Shown piece after piece: positions 1-6,219 of a DNA stretch of 6,718 nucleotides (positions are counted from its first letter, which is position 1; each line of letters starts with the position of its first letter). Origin of the DNA: JALCSJ01 sp036788835 (lineage in GTDB: Bacteria > Bacillota > Negativicutes > Acidaminococcales > Acidaminococcaceae); NCBI GenBank assembly GCA_036788835.1, contig DAIQMR010000053.1:1-6718 (forward strand), written 5' to 3'. The translations under genes were made by a program, and so were the position numbers. Below the pieces are notes generated by a model that saw nothing but the letters and a program-made list of their open reading frames with translations, made no database searches and was not told where the DNA came from.

Positions 1-192
1 GATATATTTTAAACCAGCTTCGGTAGGCTTTATGGGCTTAACATTGCGATTGAAAAAAGTAACACTGTATTCCTGTTCTTCTTTCTTTACGATGGAGCTT
101 AAGGCTGGTTGGGTAATGAAAAGCTTGGCGGCAGCTTTAGAAAAACTTTGCTCTTTGTAAATTTTCAAGATATATTCTTTGCTTTTTTCCAC
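1..192 (-). CDS. LysR-family transcriptional regulator, N-terminal part (cut by window edge)
   Basis: Reading leftward from a GTG at 192-190 gives 64 codons with no stop before the window edge. Seen: the segment at about residues 16-40 (SFSKAAAKLFITQPALSS) has the pattern of the LysR winged helix-turn-helix, followed by the wing-like stretch with FNR and a PTEAG motif near residues 48-60, as in typical LysR proteins. The family is usually about 290-300 residues, so the whole effector-binding domain lies outside the window. GTG is chosen because it has a GGGGGTGAT ribosome binding site seven bases upstream, and the nearby ATG (198-196) is in another frame that stops quickly. Family knowledge: LysR proteins usually control the divergent neighbour in response to a pathway metabolite. 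Inference: it regulates the six-gene operon starting at 464, and probably itself. The ligand is unknown. Confidence 0.93.
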   Translation of the reverse strand, partial: MEKSKEYILKIYKEQSFSKAAAKLFITQPALSSIVKKEEQEYSVTFFNRNVKPIKPTEAGLKYI

Positions 193-195
193 AAC

Positions 196-204
196 ATCAC
201 CCCC
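196..204 (-). promoter_or_regulatory. Ribosome binding site that sets the LysR GTG start
   Basis: On the minus strand GGGGGTGAT matches the anti-Shine-Dalgarno complement GGAGGTGAT with one mismatch. The G run ends seven bases before the GTG at 192-190. This supports the non-ATG start. Confidence 0.7.
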
Positions 205-221
205 AATATAAATTTATTTTC

Positions 222-242
222 ATATGCTGAATTATAGCATAT
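222..242. repeat. 21-bp inverted repeat ATATGCT-N7-AGCATAT, candidate operator
   Basis: Two perfect 7-bp arms (222-228 and 236-242) are separated by seven bases. The repeat covers the -10 box and the start region of the LysR gene promoter. The same half-site ATATGCT recurs at 347-353, where it overlaps the -10 box of the operon promoter. The symmetric positions do not give the exact T-N11-A of a classic LysR box (the matching pair is G-N11-C), so the binding protein is not certain. Part of the half-site is also simply the extended -10 sequence, which may explain its recurrence. Confidence 0.5.
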
Positions 243-260
243 CAAGAGTCTCAAATACAA
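231..260 (-). promoter_or_regulatory. Promoter of the LysR-type regulator (sigma-A type, extended -10)
   Basis: On the minus strand a -35-like TTGTAT (260-255) is followed after 18 bases by a perfect TATAAT (236-231), itself preceded by TG-N, an extended -10. Transcription would begin near 224, giving a leader of about 30 bases before the GTG. The -10 box sits inside the inverted repeat at 222-242, so a protein bound there would block this promoter; this fits autorepression but is inference. Confidence 0.72.
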
Positions 261-288
261 GATAAAGACAAGGCTTAACCAAAAAACA

Positions 289-311
289 TGTATAAGTTTT
301 TTTGTATACTT
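289..311. promoter_or_regulatory. Candidate LysR binding site upstream of the operon promoter
   Basis: TGTATA occurs twice (289-294 and 303-308), and AAGT (294-297) faces ACTT (308-311) as a short dyad centred near 302.5. Counted from the predicted operon start near 365 this is about -62, close to where LysR proteins place their recognition site (around -65). The symmetry is weak (T-N10-A rather than T-N11-A) and the DNA is AT-rich, so this is a position-based guess. Confidence 0.3.
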
Positions 312-328
312 CACAGCGAATATAAGAA

Positions 329-358
329 TTGGATTTCTTGAATTTTATATGCTAGAAT
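329..358 (+). promoter_or_regulatory. Promoter of the six-gene operon (extended -10)
   Basis: A -35-like TTGGAT (329-334) and a -10 TAGAAT (353-358; five of six match TATAAT) are 18 bases apart, and TGC just before the -10 makes it an extended -10 element. The start would be near 365, about 99 bases upstream of the first ATG. The -35 box is imperfect, which fits a promoter needing an activator such as the divergent LysR protein. A terminator hairpin follows about 30 bases downstream. Confidence 0.62.
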
Positions 359-393
359 CTGGTTAGATAGAAAAATATAGAGAGAACAATTAG

Positions 394-433
394 CAAGCAA
401 TGGCGCTTGTAGCTTGCCATTGCTTGTATTTTT
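394..433 (+). terminator. Intrinsic terminator in the operon leader, possible attenuator
   Basis: CAAGCAATGGC (394-404) and GCCATTGCTTG (416-426) form a perfect 11-bp stem, with an 11-base loop and a possible extra G-T pair. It is followed directly by TATTTTT (427-433). The T run is on the plus-strand side, so it would stop rightward transcription. It lies after the operon promoter and before the first gene (ATG at 464), so transcripts must read through it to express the operon. GCTTG occurs three times (405, 412, 422), and GCAAGC (393-398) can instead pair with GCTTGC (412-417), a shorter mutually exclusive hairpin that would break the terminator stem. No start codon for a leader peptide is seen between the predicted transcript start and the hairpin. 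Confidence 0.72.
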
Positions 434-463
434 GTTACCCAAAATCAGGCAGGGGGACTAAAA

Positions 464-1678
464 ATGAATAATTTAATGGAGAAATTCAAAAGCCTTGGCA
501 TTGATAATGCTCCGGGGCAAGAAGCAAGACAAAAGAAAGAAAAGTTGGAAATAAGAGGAAAAGCACTACCAGGCCCAGCAGTAAACTTTTCTCACGGTGA
601 TGTTGATGCACATATTCCAACACCAGGATCTTTGGAGCTGTTTGTGGAAGGATTTAAAAAAGGTAGTTGTGTTGCCTATACGGAATATCGGGGCGGCGAG
701 TCAGTCCGGGAAGATGTGGCTGCTAAATTAGCTGAATTTACAGGGGCACCTATTAATCCTGACAGTGAAATTATTATTACCCCGGGAACTCAGGGCGCAT
801 TGTTTCTAGCTTTGGGCTGTTTGGTAGGCAAAGGTGACAAAGTAGCTATCGTTGAACCGGACTATTTTGACAATCGTAAATTAGTGGAGTTTTTTGACGG
901 AGAATTAGTTCCTGTGAAACTGGATTATTTGAGTCAGACCAGCTGTGCCGGCGTAAATCTTCCCGCTTTGGAAGAATCTTTTAAGCAAGGCGTTAAATTA
1001 TTTTTATTTTCTAATCCCAATAATCCGACGGGCGTTATATATTCACAAAAAGAAATTGAAAGTATCGCGGCTTTGGCAAAAAAATATAATGTAATTCTCT
1101 TAGTTGACGAATTGTATTCCCGTCAAATTTTCGACAAACACCCTTATACACATTTGCGTGCTTTGGAAAACAAACCTGCGGATATGCTGACTATCATGGG
1201 ACCATCTAAAACGGAATCATTGAGCGGGTTCAGATTGGGTACAGCTTTCGGTACAGATTGGATTATAGACAGAATGGAAAAACTGCAGGCCATAGTTACT
1301 CTAAGAGCGCCCGGTTATTCTCAGTATGTTTTAAAATGCTGGTTTAACGAACCGAAGGGATTCATGACAGACAGGATTGCTCAGCATCAAAAAATCAGGG
1401 ATGATTTAGTGGCTGTAGTCAGAACACATGAAGGTTGCCAGGTACGCTTGACAGAAGGCGGCAGCTATATTTTCCCGTCTCTGCCCCCTATGGATGTAAG
1501 TATAAGTGATTTTGCAAAAATCGTGCGTAAATTAGCAGAAGTTGCTATTACGCCGGGCACCGAGTTCGGACCGCAATTTACCCATAGTTTCAGAGTTAAT
1601 TTCTCTCAGGATCATGATAAGGCCATTGCTGCGGTGAAACGTGTCATGGAAATCATGGAGAGATACAGAAGTAAATAA
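464..1678 (+). CDS. PLP-dependent aminotransferase, class I/II (fold type I)
   Basis: Predicted cytoplasmic transaminase moving an amino group between an amino acid-like donor and a 2-oxo acid. The 404 residues match the usual family length of about 390-410. Visible motifs in order: TPGTQGA (106-112) for phosphate binding, Y134 in the cofactor-stacking region, SNPNNPTG (183-190) with the conserved Asn187, VDELY with Asp215 that pairs with the PLP ring nitrogen and Tyr218, GPSKTESLSGFRLG (246-259) with Lys249 as the PLP Schiff-base lysine and Arg257 for the phosphate, and Arg377 in FRVNF as the likely carboxylate-binding arginine. All key residues are present, so it should be active. AGGGGG at 451-456 lies seven bases before the ATG and supports this start. 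First gene of the operon; its stop codon lies inside the next gene's ribosome binding site. The substrate cannot be read from the sequence. Confidence 0.93.
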   Translation: MNNLMEKFKSLGIDNAPGQEARQKKEKLEIRGKALPGPAVNFSHGDVDAHIPTPGSLELFVEGFKKGSCVAYTEYRGGESVREDVAAKLAEFTGAPINPDSEIIITPGTQGALFLALGCLVGKGDKVAIVEPDYFDNRKLVEFFDGELVPVKLDYLSQTSCAGVNLPALEESFKQGVKLFLFSNPNNPTGVIYSQKEIESIAALAKKYNVILLVDELYSRQIFDKHPYTHLRALENKPADMLTIMGPSKTESLSGFRLGTAFGTDWIIDRMEKLQAIVTLRAPGYSQYVLKCWFNEPKGFMTDRIAQHQKIRDDLVAVVRTHEGCQVRLTEGGSYIFPSLPPMDVSISDFAKIVRKLAEVAITPGTEFGPQFTHSFRVNFSQDHDKAIAAVKRVMEIMERYRSK

Positions 1679-1690
1679 GGAGGAAAAACC

Positions 1691-2656
1691 ATGAATGTTA
1701 AGGCAGCAGCAAAGGTTTTGCTGGCAACTTGCGGCGAATGTAAAAAAAACGAGAAAATCTTAATCGTCACGGATCCAAGTAGTGTGGGTATAGCACAAGC
1801 ATTTTTTGCTGCAGCGAAAGATTACCCCAATATAAATATGCTGATGATTAACGAAACCGGTATGCACGGCACTAATCCAAACCAACAGGCTTGTGAAGCT
1901 ATGATCAATGCTGATGTAATTTTCGGTTGTACAAAGTTTTCTTTATTTCATGCTCCCGCCAGAAGAGAAGCGTCGGCAAAGGGTGCTCGTTTTGTGAACA
2001 TGGTTGACTATAACGAAAATATAATGAAAAAAGGCGGGCTTTTTAGCGATTTCACAAAAATGGGCAAAATCTGTTTGGGCATAGCAAAAGTATTGGAAGG
2101 TAAAAGCACCTGCCATATAACGACAAAATTGGGGACTGACATTACCTGTTCTATTAAGGGACGGAAACCCAATCCGCAAATTGGCAGAAGCAATAAACCG
2201 GGCATGATTTCTTCACCACCAGATGTGGAATGTGCAACCTGTGCTGTGGAAGGCACAGCTAATGGGGTTGTCTACATTGACGGCAGCATTCCTTTCCCGG
2301 GTTTAGGACTGATTAAAGAACCAATCAAATTGACTGTAGAAAAAAGCCACATCATAAAAATAGAAGGTGGGGCACAAGCTAAAACAATGAAAAAGATTTT
2401 AAAAAATCTCAAAGATCCCAATGCTTATGTTATCGGTGAAATTGGGCTAGGGTTAAATCCCCAATGTAAGCTAAGCGGATCCATGCTGGAAGACGAGGGC
2501 ACTGGGGGGACAATCCATTTTGCCTGCGGCGATAATCGTAGCTTCGGAGGCAAAACAGCCTGCAAATTACATCTAGACATGATTTTCAGAAATCCCACAA
2601 TGGTAGTGGACGACAAAATAGTCATCTTGGATGCAGGAAAAGTGAAGTGCGTTTAA
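1691..2656 (+). CDS. M29 aminopeptidase-like / NicX-like metalloprotein
   Basis: A 321-residue protein resembling the group annotated either as leucyl aminopeptidase (M29-like) or as relatives of the iron-dependent 2,5-dihydroxypyridine dioxygenase NicX. Visible features: an N-terminal domain with KILIVTD (22-28) and a C-terminal metal domain with E180, VEGTANG (186-192), IGEIGLGLNP (248-257), LEDEGTGGTIHFACGDN (266-282) and HLD (294-296). H276, H294 and D296 are the likely metal ligands, the HxD pair being typical of both groups. It is shorter than true M29 peptidases (about 400 residues), so peptidase activity should not be assumed; ring opening or amide hydrolysis are alternatives. It has 12 cysteines, including C14-x-x-C17 and C181-x-x-C184. 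TAAGGAGG, formed partly by the upstream stop codon, lies seven bases before the ATG and suggests coupled translation. Family good, reaction unknown. Confidence 0.8.
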   Translation: MNVKAAAKVLLATCGECKKNEKILIVTDPSSVGIAQAFFAAAKDYPNINMLMINETGMHGTNPNQQACEAMINADVIFGCTKFSLFHAPARREASAKGARFVNMVDYNENIMKKGGLFSDFTKMGKICLGIAKVLEGKSTCHITTKLGTDITCSIKGRKPNPQIGRSNKPGMISSPPDVECATCAVEGTANGVVYIDGSIPFPGLGLIKEPIKLTVEKSHIIKIEGGAQAKTMKKILKNLKDPNAYVIGEIGLGLNPQCKLSGSMLEDEGTGGTIHFACGDNRSFGGKTACKLHLDMIFRNPTMVVDDKIVILDAGKVKCV

Positions 2657-2687
2657 ACAAGAAAGGTGAGATATAGGAGGGAATTAT

Positions 2688-3836
2688 ATGAGTAAGATAC
2701 GCATCGGATTAGTCGGTTTCGGCTATATGGGCAAGATGCATTCTTTGTGCTATGAAAATCTCAAATATTATTACCAGTTACCGAAAGACGTGGAAATTGA
2801 ATTGTACGCTTTAGCAGCTCCTAGGCCGGTTACTGATTTGCCGGTTAAATTCACAAAGGTTTACAAGAATTATGCAGACTTAATTGCCGACGATAATGTA
2901 GATGTAGTGGATATTTGTGCACCGAATTTTATGCACAAAGAAGTACTGCTAGCGGCTATTAAAGCCAATAAATATATTTATTGCGAAAAGCCATTGACTT
3001 TGAATCTGGAAGAAGCCAAAGAAATTAGAACTGCAATCGAAACAACAAATTACCAAAAGACTAATAGAGTTGCCTTTGAATACAGATTTTGTCCGGCCAT
3101 AATCCGAGCTCATGAATTAATTAAAGATGGTAAAATTGGCAAGTTGGTCCAGTTTAATTTCAAGTATTACGGCTCGGAGTTTTTAAATCCTTTACGACCC
3201 ATCACCTGGCAATCTACAAAAGCAAAATCTGGTGGTGGCGTGCTTTATGCTTTAGGCACCCATGCCATTGATTTAATTAGATACCTGGTGGGAGAAGTTG
3301 AATCTGTTTATGCATTGCAAAAAACTGTTTTCAAAGAAAGACCTATTAAGGATACAAATGAAATCAGCAAGGTAGAAATAGAAGATATTTTAAATGTTTT
3401 ACTGGAATGCGAACAAGATATACCAGGAACTTTGCTATTGTCACAGGTAGCGGCAGGAGCCGGCATTGATTTTGCTTTTGAAATTTATGGAGAGCATGGT
3501 TCTCTGAAATTCAGCCAGGAAAATCCCAATGCTTTATATTATTATGATGACGGCGATGCTAAAGAACCCCACGGAGGGTTCGCCGGATATAAGGCCATTG
3601 AGACCATGCAGAAATATGACGGAGCGGCGATTTTTCCACCACCTAGAGTAAATATCGCTTGGAGCAGATACCATGTAGCCAGTGTTTATGATTTCATTAA
3701 TTCTATTGTGAATAAGAAAAACACAAGTCCCAATCTAATGGATGCTTTTAAGGTTCAGGTAATTACAGATGCAATTTATGCATCTGCTCAGCAACATAAG
3801 ATGATGTTGGTCAATAAATTAACTGGGAGGGAATAA
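2688..3836 (+). CDS. Gfo/Idh/MocA-family NAD(P)-dependent oxidoreductase, catalytic Asp replaced
   Basis: 382 residues, normal for the family. The N-terminal Rossmann domain (about 1-125) begins with IGLVGFGYMG, giving G10-x-G12-x-x-G15 for NAD(P) binding, and ends with the CEKP motif whose Lys101 is the conserved catalytic lysine. The C-terminal substrate domain follows from EYRF (131-134) onward. Its motif GGGVLYALGTH (182-192) matches the usual GGGxLxDxGxH, with His192 kept but Ala188 (codon GCT) where most members have the catalytic-triad aspartate. Family members oxidise or reduce hydroxyl/keto groups of sugars, inositols and related compounds, so here it probably acts on a hydroxy or keto group of the operon's substrate. 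AGGAGGG (2675-2681) precedes the ATG; the 31-base gap is the largest between genes of the operon. Fold certain, substrate unknown. Confidence 0.92.
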   Translation: MSKIRIGLVGFGYMGKMHSLCYENLKYYYQLPKDVEIELYALAAPRPVTDLPVKFTKVYKNYADLIADDNVDVVDICAPNFMHKEVLLAAIKANKYIYCEKPLTLNLEEAKEIRTAIETTNYQKTNRVAFEYRFCPAIIRAHELIKDGKIGKLVQFNFKYYGSEFLNPLRPITWQSTKAKSGGGVLYALGTHAIDLIRYLVGEVESVYALQKTVFKERPIKDTNEISKVEIEDILNVLLECEQDIPGTLLLSQVAAGAGIDFAFEIYGEHGSLKFSQENPNALYYYDDGDAKEPHGGFAGYKAIETMQKYDGAAIFPPPRVNIAWSRYHVASVYDFINSIVNKKNTSPNLMDAFKVQVITDAIYASAQQHKMMLVNKLTGRE

Positions 3837-3837
3837 A

Positions 3838-4911
3838 ATGAAAAAGCAAATTCTCATGATGGTTGGCCCTACTGTTTTGCCGGATGCGGTGATTGAGGCG
3901 ACAAATTGTCAGGTTATTTCTCACAGGGGGGCAGAGTTCTCGGAAATCTCTAAACGGTTAAATGAAAATCTGAAAAAAGTTGTACAAACGAAAAATGAAG
4001 TGATGACTTTAACAAGTTCCGGAACTGGTTCTATGGAAGCGGCCGTGCAAAATTGCTTTAGCGTCGGAGACGAAGTTGTGGTATCTGTTTGTGGTGTTTT
4101 CAGTGAAAGGATGGCAGATATTGCCGAAACCTATGGATTGAAAGTAATAAGAGTGGTGAGTGAATCCGGAGAAGCAGCAGATGTGGCAACTGTCATGGCT
4201 AAGGTTACTCCGCAAACTAAAGGCGTTTTTATAGTGCAAAACGAAAGTTCTACCGGTGTCATGAATGACATTGAAGCATTCGGCAAAGCCGTGAAAGATA
4301 CTCAGGCATTACTGGTTGTAGATGCAGTCAGCGCACTGGGAGGCATTGATCTGCAAATGGACAATTGGCATGTTGACGTAGTGTTCGCCAGTTCGCAGAA
4401 GGCCTTGATGTGTTCTCCCGGTCTTGCAGTTATCGCTTTGAGCGATAAGGCATGGAAAGCAGCGGAAACATCTAATATTCCAACTTACTATTTTGATTTA
4501 AAGAGAGCAAAGAAAATGTGGACCCTAGGGCAGCATCCCTGGACACCGGCTGTATACCAAATTTTGGCCTTATATGAATCAACGAATATTATGTTGGAAG
4601 AAGGAATGCCTAATATCTTTGCCAGACATAAGAAATTATCAAAGATGGTAATTGAGGGCATGGATAAACTAGGACTGAAACTTTATCCTAAAAACAGAGA
4701 GTACGCTTCTATTACAGTTAATACCTTTGCCTTTGACAGAAGCGTGGAATTCGTGAAGAGAATGTCAGAGGAACACGATATTGTTATTGGCGGTGGGCAG
4801 GACTATTTACATGACACAACTTTCCGAGTAGGTACAATGGGGTATATTTCGGAGAATGATGTTAACGCATTCTTAGCAGCAGCGAAAGAAGTGCTGGACG
4901 AAATGAAGTAA
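3838..4911 (+). CDS. Class V aminotransferase, alanine-glyoxylate / serine-pyruvate type
   Basis: A 357-residue PLP enzyme of the alanine-glyoxylate, serine-pyruvate and serine-glyoxylate transaminase group. Motifs in order: VGPTVLP (9-15), SHRGAEF (28-34, usually SHR-S/T-P-EF), TSSGTGSMEAA (59-69) for cofactor phosphate, NESSTG (135-140), VVDAVSALGG (160-169) with Asp162 that holds the PLP nitrogen, ASSQKALMCSPG (184-195) with Lys188 as the Schiff-base lysine, and FRVGTMG (329-335) with Arg330 as the likely carboxylate-binding residue. All catalytic residues are present. Family relatives include the purine-catabolism enzyme PucG and glyoxylate detoxifying enzymes, so a two- or three-carbon oxo acid such as glyoxylate or pyruvate is a fair guess for one substrate. 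One base separates its ATG from the previous stop, and its GGGAGGG ribosome binding site lies within the upstream gene, so translation is probably coupled. Confidence 0.92.
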   Translation: MKKQILMMVGPTVLPDAVIEATNCQVISHRGAEFSEISKRLNENLKKVVQTKNEVMTLTSSGTGSMEAAVQNCFSVGDEVVVSVCGVFSERMADIAETYGLKVIRVVSESGEAADVATVMAKVTPQTKGVFIVQNESSTGVMNDIEAFGKAVKDTQALLVVDAVSALGGIDLQMDNWHVDVVFASSQKALMCSPGLAVIALSDKAWKAAETSNIPTYYFDLKRAKKMWTLGQHPWTPAVYQILALYESTNIMLEEGMPNIFARHKKLSKMVIEGMDKLGLKLYPKNREYASITVNTFAFDRSVEFVKRMSEEHDIVIGGGQDYLHDTTFRVGTMGYISENDVNAFLAAAKEVLDEMK

Positions 4912-4926
4912 CCAAAATTGGGCTAA

Positions 4927-4935
4927 TGGGGTGAT
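4927..4935 (+). promoter_or_regulatory. Ribosome binding site favouring the ATG at 4940
   Basis: TGGGGTGAT resembles GGAGGTGAT, and its G run ends eight bases before the ATG at 4940. The upstream in-frame GTG at 4931 lies within this site and has no good ribosome binding site of its own, so the protein most likely begins MENKEKEK. Confidence 0.65.
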
Positions 4936-4939
4936 TATC

Positions 4940-6196
4940 ATGGAAAACAAAGAAAAAGAAAAGGGCAAGTTAACATTTAAGGATTATGCGAAGGCTTTTG
5001 GACCGGGTGCTATTATGGCAGCAGCCATTATTGGACCGGGAACAGTGACAACAGCAGCAGTAACAGGAGCAACGTATAGGTATGCATCTTTATGGATAGT
5101 TGTTTTAGCCGTAATTTTAGCATATTTTTTTCAAGAACCGGCCATCAGAATTGCACTGAATGAAAAAGAAACCGTCATGGAAGGGATTAGAAAGTACATA
5201 AGTCCTTGGGCATCCGGTTTCTTGTATTTAGCAATTCTTATGGGCAGTATAGCTTTCCAGGCAGGTAATTTTGCTGGTGCCGGCATGGCGATGAATTATT
5301 TATTCCCAAATATTTCTGCGGTTGCTTGGGATGTAATAATGATGGTTATTGCTTTGACCATTGCTTGGTTCGGCGTGTATAAACTGATTGAAAATATTAA
5401 TAAGGTTTTGATTGGTTTAATGGTTGTAGCTTTCGTCATCTGCGCTTTTGGCGCACAACCTAATGTGGGACAATTGATTTATGAAGGTTTCAGCTTCAAA
5501 GTTCCCGGTAATAACTATTGGCTAATGTTAGCTTTGATAGGAACTACTATGACGCCTAATTTGGTACTTGCTTATTCTTCTTTTTTGAAGAAAAAATATG
5601 CTGATGCCAATTTGTCTCAAACAAAAGAGAGAGAAAAAAAGCTTCTGAATATGGATTTGGTTTTAAACATGGTTATGACAATCTTGGTGACAGGTTCCAT
5701 CGTTGTCTGTGCCGGTGCTTTGCTCTACGGTACTGGTGTGAAAATTAAGAGCGCAGGTCAGATGGCAGCTATTTTAACTCCTCTACTTGGCCAGTATGCC
5801 GGGGTGTTGTTTTCGTTGGGACTTTGGGCAGCGGCAATTTCTTCTGCACTGTATCAAATCAGTTTGCATCCCATGTTATTCGGACAGGCTACCGGTCGTT
5901 CTCAAGACACGAAGGATGGCGTTAACAGGGTGCTTATGGTTTTAGCATCTGTTGTTCCCATTCTAATTATTGTGTTTTCCGGATCAAGTCCGGTAGAGTT
6001 GATTATTGCAGCCCAAGCATTAAATGGCATGGCTTTACCACTTACCATGGGATTGCTCTGGCTATTGTGCAACAAAAATAAATTTATGGCTGAACAGGTT
6101 AACACCACGAAGTTTAATATCATCCACGGCATCATGTTCATTATTGTAGCATTTTTAGCAGTAAGAACATTCCTGTCAATGTTCAAGATGATTTAA
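4940..6196 (+). CDS. Nramp-fold membrane transporter with altered metal-binding motifs
   Basis: A 418-residue integral membrane protein with about eleven hydrophobic segments, the size and layout of Nramp/SLC11 transporters. The family is recognised from FGPGAIMAAAIIGPGT (20-35) in TM1, ALIGTTMTPN (198-207) in TM6 and a TM10-like QALNGMALPLTMG (359-371). The signature ligands are gone: TM1 DPGN reads G32-P-G-T35, and TM6 M-P-H reads T205-P-N207, so the acid, amide, thioether and imidazole positions are all replaced. The DNA codes for these residues without ambiguity. In Nramp proteins these residues bind Mn2+ or Fe2+, so ordinary metal uptake is doubtful. From its place among transaminases and hydrolases, import of the pathway's organic substrate is an inference; the fold belongs to the APC superfamily, which contains many amino acid carriers. 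A 4931 GTG start would add three residues. It is likely to be auto-annotated as a divalent metal transporter. Confidence 0.87.
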   Translation: MENKEKEKGKLTFKDYAKAFGPGAIMAAAIIGPGTVTTAAVTGATYRYASLWIVVLAVILAYFFQEPAIRIALNEKETVMEGIRKYISPWASGFLYLAILMGSIAFQAGNFAGAGMAMNYLFPNISAVAWDVIMMVIALTIAWFGVYKLIENINKVLIGLMVVAFVICAFGAQPNVGQLIYEGFSFKVPGNNYWLMLALIGTTMTPNLVLAYSSFLKKKYADANLSQTKEREKKLLNMDLVLNMVMTILVTGSIVVCAGALLYGTGVKIKSAGQMAAILTPLLGQYAGVLFSLGLWAAAISSALYQISLHPMLFGQATGRSQDTKDGVNRVLMVLASVVPILIIVFSGSSPVELIIAAQALNGMALPLTMGLLWLLCNKNKFMAEQVNTTKFNIIHGIMFIIVAFLAVRTFLSMFKMI

Positions 6197-6219
6197 CTCA
6201 AAAAAGAGGAGATGTTCTG

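Noticed and set aside
365..393. Leader peptide before the terminator, as in classical amino acid attenuators
   Set aside because: No ATG or GTG start with a ribosome binding site lies between the predicted transcript start and the hairpin.
193..463. Riboswitch, tRNA or CRISPR-like array in the intergenic region
   Set aside because: The only strong structure is a single terminator hairpin; there is no cloverleaf, no evenly spaced repeat array and no recognisable riboswitch core.
1943..2256. Two minus-strand open frames of 78 and 82 codons
   Set aside because: They lie inside the well-supported M29/NicX-like gene, overlap one another, and show no family pattern or convincing ribosome binding site.
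2425..2625. Minus-strand open frame of 66 codons
   Set aside because: Antisense to the conserved metal-binding end of the M29/NicX-like gene, with no recognisable motif.
4009..4239. Minus-strand open frame of 76 codons
   Set aside because: Antisense shadow of the class V aminotransferase, with a composition typical of a reversed coding strand.
5902..6186. Minus-strand open frame of 94 codons with hydrophobic stretches
   Set aside because: Its hydrophobic residues arise from the complement of transmembrane codons of the transporter gene; no family resemblance.
4940..6196. Ordinary Mn2+/Fe2+ Nramp (MntH)
   Set aside because: The DPGN and M-P-H ligand motifs are absent, and the neighbours are metabolic enzymes rather than metal homeostasis genes, so the MntH symbol is not justified.
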